Shown here piece by piece: positions 21,083 to 26,740 of a stretch of DNA of 64,000 nt. Each line of letters starts with the position of its first letter. The stretch's first letter is position 1. The DNA is from an uncultured Alphaproteobacteria bacterium (lineage in GTDB: Bacteria; Pseudomonadota; Alphaproteobacteria; HIMB59; GCA-002718135), in NCBI GenBank assembly GCA_902625365.1, contig CACOAX010000004.1:1-64000 (forward strand), in the 5' to 3' direction. Made by a program: the position numbers and the translations under genes. Below the pieces are notes generated by a model. The model was given only the letters and a program-made list of their open reading frames with translations. It did no database searches and had not been told where the DNA came from.

Positions 21083-22234
21083 ATGCGAAGAAGATTAAAA
21101 CTTGGGATGATAGGTGGTGGCCAAGGAGCTTTTATTGGAGCCGTGCATCGTCTATGTGCAAGGATGGACGATAAGTATGAATTTGTTGCTGGTTGTTTAT
21201 CTTCAACTCCTGAAAAAGCAGCTAAGTCTGCTGAAGAAATTGGTCTTGATCCTTTAAGAAGTTATCCTGATTTTAAAACTATGGCTGAAGAAGAATCTAA
21301 AAGAGATGACGGTATTGAAGTAGTATCCATTGTTACGCCAAATCATATGCATGCTGCACCAGCAATAGAATTTCTAAATAAAAATATTCATGTCATTTGT
21401 GACAAACCTATGACTTCTACAATGGAAGATGCTAATAAGTTAGTTGAAGCGGTTTCTAAATCAAATGCTCATTTTTTCTTAACTCATAATTATTCTGGAT
21501 ATCCAGTTGTCAGAGTTATGAGATCACTTATTGAAAATGGATCACTAGGCGAAATAAGAATTATTAAAGGTTCTTATCTTCAAGGTTGGCTTGGCTCAAA
21601 AGAAGAAGACTCAGGATCAAATAAACAAGCAGAATGGAGAACTGATCCCTCAAGAAGTGGAGCTGCAGGAAGTGTGGGTGATATTGGCAGTCATACTATG
21701 CATTTGTTAGAATTTATAACTCAATTAAGATTACAATCAGTTAGTGCAGATCTTACAACTTTTGTTAAGGGAAGAAAATTAGATGACGATGCTTCTATAA
21801 TGATAAGATTAAATAACGGAGCTAAGGGCTCATTATCTATATCTCAAGTTGCCACAGGTGAAGAAAATAATTTTACTATTGCTATATATGGAGACAAGGG
21901 AGCATTAAAATGGAGTCAAGAAAATCCAAATTATGCAACTTTTAATCAAGTAGGAGAACCTAGCCAAATAATAACTAGAGGTGGTTCAATTAAAGTTGAG
22001 GGAACTGAAGCTAACGTGCGAATCCCTTCTGGTCATCCAGAGGGTTATCTTGAAGCATTTGCACAAATTTATTCAGATGCTGCCGATGTTATTCAAAATA
22101 AAGAAAATAAAGAGGAATTGTTAAAGATTCTTCCAAATATTGATGATGGTTTGCATATTATGAAATTCATAAATGCAAGTGTAAACTCTAGTAACAATAA
22201 TTCTGCTTGGACTGATTTATCAACAATAAAATAG
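21083..22234 (+). CDS. Gfo/Idh/MocA-family oxidoreductase
   Basis: A 383-residue NAD(P)-dependent sugar or cyclitol dehydrogenase. The Rossmann motif GMIGGGQGAFIGAVHR lies at the N-terminus, and the conserved catalytic lysine motif is in HVICDKPMTSTMEDA near residue 110. The GDIGSHTMHLLEFI segment near 205 marks the substrate-binding half. It is coupled to the isomerase gene upstream, with an AAGGAG ribosome-binding site. I infer successive steps on the same sugar. A hairpin follows about 20 bases after the stop. Confidence 0.88.
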   Translation: MRRRLKLGMIGGGQGAFIGAVHRLCARMDDKYEFVAGCLSSTPEKAAKSAEEIGLDPLRSYPDFKTMAEEESKRDDGIEVVSIVTPNHMHAAPAIEFLNKNIHVICDKPMTSTMEDANKLVEAVSKSNAHFFLTHNYSGYPVVRVMRSLIENGSLGEIRIIKGSYLQGWLGSKEEDSGSNKQAEWRTDPSRSGAAGSVGDIGSHTMHLLEFITQLRLQSVSADLTTFVKGRKLDDDASIMIRLNNGAKGSLSISQVATGEENNFTIAIYGDKGALKWSQENPNYATFNQVGEPSQIITRGGSIKVEGTEANVRIPSGHPEGYLEAFAQIYSDAADVIQNKENKEELLKILPNIDDGLHIMKFINASVNSSNNNSAWTDLSTIK

Positions 22235-22257
22235 ATAATATTTAGCTTATAACTGGG

Positions 22258-22280
22258 AAAAATTGCTATATGCAATTTTT
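22258..22280 (+). terminator. Possible terminator after Gfo/Idh/MocA gene
   Basis: AAAAATTGC (22258-22266) and GCAATTTTT (22272-22280) form a 9-bp stem with a 5-base loop. The T run lies in the 3' arm rather than after it, so it could act on either strand. The stem is AT-rich and weak. Confidence 0.4.
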
Positions 22281-22305
22281 GCATATTAATGTTAACGATT
22301 ATAAT
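22279..22305 (+). promoter_or_regulatory. Candidate promoter of amt copy 1
   Basis: TTGCAT (22279-22284) and TATAAT (22300-22305) are separated by 15 bases, a short but tolerated spacing. Transcription would start near 22312, about 30 bases before the first aptamer. This is consensus matching only, in AT-rich DNA. Confidence 0.4.
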
Positions 22306-22341
22306 CTTACTAAATATTAATATTAAACTAAATCAGTAATC

Positions 22342-22392
22342 ACGTTCATCACCCTTAAGGTGACGGAAGTAGACGAAAGTCGAAGGAACGCA
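22342..22392 (+). ncRNA. Glutamine riboswitch (glnA motif), amt1 leader aptamer A
   Basis: The sequence matches the glnA RNA/glutamine riboswitch layout. P1 is CGTTC (22343-22347) with GAACG (22386-22390). A variable hairpin CACC/GGTG (22350-22353, 22359-22362) is followed by the conserved GACGGAAGTAG, a short hairpin GAC-GAAA-GTC (22372-22381), and GAAGGAACGC. The invariant GGAAGUAG...CGAAGGAACGC strings are what I recognise. It is the first of two tandem aptamers ahead of amt copy 1, a typical target gene. Whether ligand lowers or raises expression cannot be read from sequence. Confidence 0.88.
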
Positions 22393-22407
22393 TGCAAAGT
22401 TATTAAA

Positions 22408-22460
22408 TCGTTCAATTTGCCAAAAGCAAATCGGAAGTAGGTTTAGACCGAAGGAACGCG
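22408..22460 (+). ncRNA. Glutamine riboswitch (glnA motif), amt1 leader aptamer B
   Basis: This second aptamer lies 16 bases after aptamer A. P1 is CGTTC (22409-22413) with GAACG (22454-22458). The long hairpin is ATTTGC/GCAAAT (22415-22420, 22426-22431). TCGGAAGTAGG is followed by the hairpin GGT-TTAG-ACC (22440-22449) and CGAAGGAACGC. It is closer to the consensus than aptamer A. Tandem arrangement is known for this riboswitch class and suggests steeper ligand response. Confidence 0.9.
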
Positions 22461-22503
22461 GATCTTATTAATTAATTTCCATAGCTAAGCATGAATAGTA
22501 ACG

Positions 22504-22524
22504 CATGACTCAATGTGAGTCATG
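22504..22524 (+). promoter_or_regulatory. Leader hairpin before amt1 ribosome-binding site
   Basis: CATGACTC (22504-22511) pairs with GAGTCATG (22517-22524) around loop AATGT. It lies between aptamer B and the GGAGG at 22543-22547. The other amt leader has a hairpin in the same place with a different sequence but perfect pairing, so the structure seems to be conserved. It may be part of the expression platform. There is no T run after it, so it is not a simple terminator. Confidence 0.65.
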
Positions 22525-22551
22525 TACTGTGAAATTTATAATGGAGGATTA

Positions 22552-23838
22552 ATGTTAAAAAAATCTTTATACTTCATAAGCATTCTTGCTGTCTTTATGC
22601 TCTTCAGTTCATACGCAAGAGCGGAAGTAGACGGCGAAGTGCAATACATTTTAAATACATTCCTATTTCTTGTATCTGGATTCTTAGTCATGTGGATGGC
22701 AGCAGGATTTGCAATGCTTGAATCAGGACTTGTTACGTCCAAAAGTGTAGCAACAATTGCTGCAAAAAATATAGGCTTATATTCAATAGCTGGTCTAATG
22801 TTCTGGTTAGTTGGATATAATATGGCATATGGCATTCCTGCAGGCGGTTTTATTGGATCTCCACTTCTTTGGAGTGATGGTAGCGCTCTTGATACAGGTT
22901 ATTCAGATGGTTCTGACTGGTTCTTTCAAATGGTTTTTTGTGCAACAACTTGCTCAATTGTATCTGGAACACTAGCTGAAAGAATCAAAATTTGGCCATT
23001 CTTTATTTTTTGTGCTTTATTAACTGGTTTCATTTATCCAATCGAAATGGGTTGGCAGTGGGGTGGAGGATACTTAGCAGAAGCAGGTTTCTCAGATTTT
23101 GCTGGATCAACTCTAGTTCACAGCGCAGGAGCAGCAGCAGCACTAGCTGGTGCAATTTTACTAGGTCCAAGATTAGGACGTTTTACTGACAGCGGTGAAG
23201 CAGCTCCGATGGAGCCTTTTGCAAATTCTTCAATACCTCTTGCAACTCTTGGTGTATTTATTCTATGGCTAGGATGGTTCGGATTTAACGGTGGATCACA
23301 ATTAGCAATGGGTACATTTGATGACGTTACAGCAGTAGCGACTATATACATTAATACTAACTTGGCAGCTGGTGCAGGTGTAATGGCTTGTGCAGTTATT
23401 TCAAGGTTAGTAACTGGTAAAACAGATGTTGTAATGATGCTTAATGGAGCATTAGGTGGTTTAGTAGCAATTACTGCAGAACCATTAGCGCCTTCGCCAT
23501 TCCTAGCAATAATCATCGGTGCAATTGGTGGACTAATTGTCTTCTATGGAACAAGACTTTTAATTACACTTAAAATTGATGATGTTGTTGGTGCAATTCC
23601 TGTACATGGTTTTGCTGGAATCTTTGGAACATTAGTTGTTCCAATTTCTAATAGTGCAGCAACTTTCGGCGCACAACTTTACGGTATATTGGCAATTAAC
23701 GTTTTCGTTTTTGTTGTATCATTTATCATTTGGTACATCATGAAAATGCTCTTTGGTATTAGAATTAGTGAAGAAGCTGAAAAACTTGGTACTGATAAAT
23801 CTGAAGTAGGCGTTATGGCTTACAGCATCAGAGACTAA
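22552..23838 (+). CDS. amt: Ammonium transporter, copy 1
   Basis: An Amt/Mep/Rh channel of 428 residues. An ATG at 22522 is in frame, but it falls in the leader hairpin; the ATG at 22552 has GGAGG 4 bases before it and starts a proper signal peptide (MLKKSLYFISILAVFMLFSSYARA). Eleven helices follow. The twin-His pore residues are in FAGSTLVHSAGAAAA and GAIPVHGFAGIFG. The C-terminal tail ISEEAEKLGTDKSEVGVMAYSIRD is almost identical to that of copy 2. No glnK gene is adjacent. Expression is probably controlled by the two glutamine aptamers upstream. Confidence 0.95.
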   Translation: MLKKSLYFISILAVFMLFSSYARAEVDGEVQYILNTFLFLVSGFLVMWMAAGFAMLESGLVTSKSVATIAAKNIGLYSIAGLMFWLVGYNMAYGIPAGGFIGSPLLWSDGSALDTGYSDGSDWFFQMVFCATTCSIVSGTLAERIKIWPFFIFCALLTGFIYPIEMGWQWGGGYLAEAGFSDFAGSTLVHSAGAAAALAGAILLGPRLGRFTDSGEAAPMEPFANSSIPLATLGVFILWLGWFGFNGGSQLAMGTFDDVTAVATIYINTNLAAGAGVMACAVISRLVTGKTDVVMMLNGALGGLVAITAEPLAPSPFLAIIIGAIGGLIVFYGTRLLITLKIDDVVGAIPVHGFAGIFGTLVVPISNSAATFGAQLYGILAINVFVFVVSFIIWYIMKMLFGIRISEEAEKLGTDKSEVGVMAYSIRD

Positions 23839-23842
23839 TGAA

Positions 23843-23919
23843 TTTAGTGATTAGCAAATCAACTCCTTATAGTTGGTCACTAAAAAATGGGAGAGCATTT
23901 GCTCTCCCAAATTTGCTAA
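23843..23919 (+). promoter_or_regulatory. Structured intercistronic RNA between amt1 and the winged-helix gene
   Basis: Four complementary pairs occupy 77 bases. A is TTTAGTGA (23843-23850) with TCACTAAA (23877-23884). B is TTAGCAAAT (23851-23859) with ATTTGCTAA (23911-23919). C is CAACT/AGTTG (23860-23864, 23871-23875), nested in A. D is GGGAGAGC/GCTCTCCC (23889-23896, 23901-23908), nested in B. A and B cross, so they either form a pseudoknot or exclude each other. D resembles a terminator stem but lacks a T tail. Conserved AAACATTA follows, as after amt copy 2. Confidence 0.6.
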
Positions 23920-23938
23920 ACATTAGTGGAAGGTTTAA

Positions 23939-24313
23939 ATGACGGAAACAGAAATTGTTAAAGAAAAAAAAAGAAATATATATTCAAGCTTCTTTTCAGA
24001 AGATTATGTTTCAAAATTTTTATTCAAATCAATTTTACACCATGTAATCTCTCTAGAAATTTATGAAAATAATAGGTTAAGTGGAATTTCATTTGAAACA
24101 ATATGTGCAAATATACCTAAATCAATTGGATCTAGATCATCTATTCAATCAATTTTAAACGAAGCTTTAGAAAAAAATATTTTTCTTAAAGAGCAAAGTA
24201 AATCTGACAAAAGAATCAAAAACTACTATTTAAGCAACAATTTTCTTGATACGATTAATGGTTGGTTAAAAAAAGAAGGAACATTTTTTAATAAAATGAG
24301 TTTAGAAAACTAA
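23939..24313 (+). CDS. Winged-helix-like protein between the two amt genes, function unknown
   Basis: A 124-residue basic protein with no family I can name firmly. Residues about 30-105 look like a winged-helix fold: helical ILHHVISLEIYENN, then SGISFETICANIPKSIGSRSSIQSIL (possible recognition helix) and a hairpin-like FLKEQSKSDKRIKNYYLS, as in MarR-like regulators. The ATG has GGAAGG 5 bases upstream. It lies 100 bases after amt1, beyond a structured RNA, and precedes the promoter of amt2. A role as an ammonium or nitrogen regulator is only inferred from position. Confidence 0.6.
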   Translation: MTETEIVKEKKRNIYSSFFSEDYVSKFLFKSILHHVISLEIYENNRLSGISFETICANIPKSIGSRSSIQSILNEALEKNIFLKEQSKSDKRIKNYYLSNNFLDTINGWLKKEGTFFNKMSLEN

Positions 24314-24346
24314 TTATATTTTAGTAATTAAATTAAATACTATTTC

Positions 24347-24374
24347 TTGATACTTTCCGAATAATAGTTATAAG
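24347..24374 (+). promoter_or_regulatory. Candidate promoter of amt copy 2
   Basis: TTGATA (24347-24352) and TATAAG (24369-24374) have a 16-base spacer. Initiation would fall near 24381, immediately before the first aptamer of this leader at 24382, which supports the call. Confidence 0.5.
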
Positions 24375-24381
24375 TCATATT

Positions 24382-24432
24382 ACGTTCATCACCTTATAGG
24401 GTGACGGAAGTAGACGAAAGTCGAAGGAACGC
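24382..24432 (+). ncRNA. Glutamine riboswitch (glnA motif), amt2 leader aptamer A
   Basis: P1 is CGTTC (24383-24387) with GAACG (24427-24431). The variable hairpin CACC/GGTG (24390-24393, 24400-24403) has a loop different from that in the amt1 leader, then GACGGAAGTAG, hairpin GAC-GAAA-GTC and GAAGGAACGC. Apart from the variable loop it is identical to aptamer A of the amt1 leader. Confidence 0.88.
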
Positions 24433-24448
24433 ATGCAAAGTTATTAAA

Positions 24449-24500
24449 TCGTTCAATTTGCTATTTGCAAATCGGAAGTAGGTATACCCGAAGGAACGCG
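24449..24500 (+). ncRNA. Glutamine riboswitch (glnA motif), amt2 leader aptamer B
   Basis: P1 is CGTTC (24450-24454) with GAACG (24494-24498). The long hairpin ATTTGC/GCAAAT (24456-24461, 24467-24472) has loop TATTT, not CAAAA as in the amt1 leader. TCGGAAGTAGG, a short loop one base smaller than in the other copy, and CGAAGGAACGC follow. Differences from the other leader lie in loops only. Confidence 0.9.
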
Positions 24501-24541
24501 GATCTTATTAATTAATTTCCATAGCTACGCATGAAGTAATG

Positions 24542-24562
24542 CATAACTAAAGGTTAGTTATG
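24542..24562 (+). promoter_or_regulatory. Leader hairpin before amt2 ribosome-binding site
   Basis: CATAACTAA (24542-24550) pairs with TTAGTTATG (24554-24562) around AGG. Compared with CATGACTC/GAGTCATG in the amt1 leader, base changes on one arm are matched on the other. It precedes the GGAG ribosome-binding site at 24580-24583. Confidence 0.65.
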
Positions 24563-24590
24563 TTTTTATAATTTTATATGGAGTTAAATA

Positions 24591-25877
24591 ATGTATAAAA
24601 AATTTTTTAGTCTTTTTGCAATTTTCTCTTTTATTTTATTGCTAAGTTCATCTGTGAGAGCAGAGGTTGACGCTGAAGTAGCATATATATTTAATACATT
24701 TTCTTTTTTAGTATGTGGATTTTTAGTCATGTGGATGGCTGCAGGATTTCTATTTTTAGAATCAGGTTTAGTTACAACGAGAAGTGTATCAACTATTGCT
24801 GCTAAAAATATTGGAAAGTTCGCAATTGTTTCAATTGTTTTCTATTTAATTGGATATAATCTTGGGTATTCTGTACCTGAAGGAGGTTATGTTGGTAAAC
24901 CATCTATATGGACTGATAATTCATCTATGGAAACAGGTTATTCAGATGCCTCAGACTGGTTTTTTCAAGCTTTATTTGTTTGTGCAACTGTTTCAATTGT
25001 ATCTGGTGCTGTTGCAGAGCGAATAAAAATTTGGCCTTTCTTCACTTTTGCTGCAATTCTTGGAGGAGTAATTTATCCAATTCAAATGGGTTGGGAATGG
25101 GGTGGAGGATGGTTAGACGCCCTAGGTTTTGCAGATTTTGCTGGCTCGACATTAGTCCACGCTTGTGGCGGTTCCGCAGCTTTAGCAGGAGTAATTCTTT
25201 TAGGTCCAAGACTTGGAAGATTCAGTGCGAGTGGAGAACCAGCTAATATGGCTCCATTTGCTCCATCATCAATTCCTTTAGTTACATTAGGAACATTTAT
25301 TTTATGGATGGGTTGGTATGGTTTTAATGGTGGATCACAACTTGCATTAGGCTCTTATGAAGATGCAACGGCAATGTCAAAAATCTTCATGAACACTCAA
25401 CTTGCAGCTTGTGGTGGATGTATGGCTGGCGCAGCAATAACAAGATTAATTGGTGGAAAAACTGATATTGTCATGATGCTTAATGGAGCACTTGCTGGTT
25501 TAGTTTCAATAACAGCTGAGCCATTAATGCCTAGTCCATTGCTTGCTATTGGAATTGGAGCAGTTGGTGGAGTAATAATGTATTATGGAACTAATTTTTT
25601 AAATTCATTAAAACTAGATGATGTTGTTGGTGCAATACCCGTACATATGTTTGCTGGTATTTGGGGAACATTAGTTGTCCCTCTAACTAATCCTGATGCA
25701 TCATACTCAATTCAATTACTGGGTGTCGCATCAGTGTGTATCTTTGTTTTTGTTTCTTCATATATTGTAATATATTTAATTAAAAATATTATGGGATTAA
25801 GAATTAGTGAAGAAGCTGAAAAACTTGGTACTGATAAAGCTGAAGTTGGAGTGGTAGCTTATTCAATTAGAGATTAA
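24591..25877 (+). CDS. amt: Ammonium transporter, copy 2
   Basis: A second Amt channel of 428 residues, clearly a paralogue of copy 1 but diverged through much of its length. A signal peptide (MYKKFFSLFAIFSFILLLSSSVRA) precedes the mature EVDAEV, which resembles EVDGEV in copy 1. The twin-His motifs are FAGSTLVHACGGSAA and GAIPVHMFAGIWG. The ATG has GGAG 7 bases upstream. The leader is nearly identical to that of copy 1 and again carries two glutamine aptamers. The two channels could differ in affinity or in partner; sequence does not say. Confidence 0.95.
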   Translation: MYKKFFSLFAIFSFILLLSSSVRAEVDAEVAYIFNTFSFLVCGFLVMWMAAGFLFLESGLVTTRSVSTIAAKNIGKFAIVSIVFYLIGYNLGYSVPEGGYVGKPSIWTDNSSMETGYSDASDWFFQALFVCATVSIVSGAVAERIKIWPFFTFAAILGGVIYPIQMGWEWGGGWLDALGFADFAGSTLVHACGGSAALAGVILLGPRLGRFSASGEPANMAPFAPSSIPLVTLGTFILWMGWYGFNGGSQLALGSYEDATAMSKIFMNTQLAACGGCMAGAAITRLIGGKTDIVMMLNGALAGLVSITAEPLMPSPLLAIGIGAVGGVIMYYGTNFLNSLKLDDVVGAIPVHMFAGIWGTLVVPLTNPDASYSIQLLGVASVCIFVFVSSYIVIYLIKNIMGLRISEEAEKLGTDKAEVGVVAYSIRD

Positions 25878-25892
25878 TACTTATACAAAAAA

Positions 25893-25920
25893 TTAAGAGA
25901 GGTAATCTTACCTCTCTTAA
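25893..25920 (+). promoter_or_regulatory. Hairpin between amt2 and the small Lys-rich ORF
   Basis: TTAAGAGAGGTAA (25893-25905) and TTACCTCTCTTAA (25908-25920) are perfect inverse complements with only TC between them, giving at least 11-12 bp in a real hairpin. No T tail follows; instead ACATTAAAGGAG leads into the next ORF. It may be a processing or stability element, a partial terminator, or a bidirectional terminator. Confidence 0.55.
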
Positions 25921-25939
25921 ACATTAAAGGAGATAAAAT

Positions 25940-26131
25940 ATGAAGACAGCATTTATGATTAGTGGAAAGAAACATATTTTAAAATATGAAAGAAAAATGC
26001 CTGAAAAAGAAGTAATTAAAATGAAATCATTTGTGACTAATAAAGGTATGAAACTTACAAAAACTGCAAAGTTTAAAATAAAAAAAGTTTTAGAAAAAGA
26101 TAAGGAAAGAGTTTTTGATATTATTCTATAA
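25940..26131 (+). CDS. Small Lys-rich protein downstream of amt2, function unknown
   Basis: A 63-residue very basic ORF (MKTAFMISGKKHILKYERKMPEK ...) with GGAG 6 bases before its ATG. About one residue in four is Lys or Arg. There is no signal peptide, Cys or recognisable domain. It lies 62 bases after amt2, beyond a strong hairpin, and its stop abuts the stop of the convergent yqgE gene. The ribosome-binding site and clean fit to the gap favour a real gene, but I recognise no homologue. Confidence 0.5.
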   Translation: MKTAFMISGKKHILKYERKMPEKEVIKMKSFVTNKGMKLTKTAKFKIKKVLEKDKERVFDIIL

Positions 26132-26683
26132 TTAACAACTACCTGAAAATATTGAAAGTTTACTTGCATCTATTCCCAATAAATTAAATGCATCTTTCCA
26201 TTTATTATTAACTTTTTCATCAAAAATAAAATCACTATTTGCTTTTAGCGTCATCCAACTGTTTGACGCTAATTCCTTTTCAATTTGTCCTGGACCCCAT
26301 CCTGCATATCCAAGGGCTAGAATACTATTTTTTGGACCATTACCTTTAGAAAGGTCCTCAAAAAATTCTGAAGTACTAGTTAACGCAACACCTTTATCTA
26401 TTGTTAGAGTTTCTTTTTGAATTACTTCATCAGAATGTAAAACGAAACCCCTACCACTTTCAACAGGGCCACCATAGCGAATATAAAGTTTCTTATCTTC
26501 TAATGGCTTGTCTATACCTAGTTGTTCAAGCAAATCAGGGTAAAGGTCATAATCAATTTTTTTGTTGATTATTATACCCATGGCTCCATCTTTTGAGTGA
26601 GCACACATATAAATTACCGTTTTTTCAAATCTATCATCTTCTAATGAAGGCATTGAAATTAAGAACTGACCAGTTAAATTCAT
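26132..26683 (-). CDS. YqgE/AlgH family protein
   Basis: A 183-residue DUF179 protein. The N-terminal GQFLISMPSLEDDRFEKTVIYMCAHSKDGAMGIIINK, the GGPVESGRGFVLHS segment near residue 71, and ALGYAGWGPGQIEKELASNSWM near 130 are the family signature. The biochemical role of the family is not settled; some members are described as transcription-associated. It is convergent with the amt island and divergent from the DsbD-like gene, with 57 bases between the starts. Confidence 0.92.
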   Translation of the reverse strand: MNLTGQFLISMPSLEDDRFEKTVIYMCAHSKDGAMGIIINKKIDYDLYPDLLEQLGIDKPLEDKKLYIRYGGPVESGRGFVLHSDEVIQKETLTIDKGVALTSTSEFFEDLSKGNGPKNSILALGYAGWGPGQIEKELASNSWMTLKANSDFIFDEKVNNKWKDAFNLLGIDASKLSIFSGSC

Positions 26684-26740
26684 ATAGTATATATATTTTC
26701 GTTAATTTATATTTTTCAATATTGTATTGATTTATTTTAT

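Noticed and set aside
22522-22551. Upstream ATG extending amt1 by ten residues
   Set aside because: It falls in the 3' arm of the leader hairpin and puts a non-hydrophobic leader before a proper signal peptide; the ATG at 22552 has the GGAGG.
23118-23516. 132-residue open frame on the minus strand inside amt1
   Set aside because: Shadow of a conserved membrane protein gene; Pro/Ala-rich, low-complexity translation, no ribosome-binding site.
23889-23908. Simple Rho-independent terminator after amt1
   Set aside because: The stem is strong but no T run follows, and it is embedded in a wider set of interleaved repeats; kept as a structured intercistronic RNA instead.
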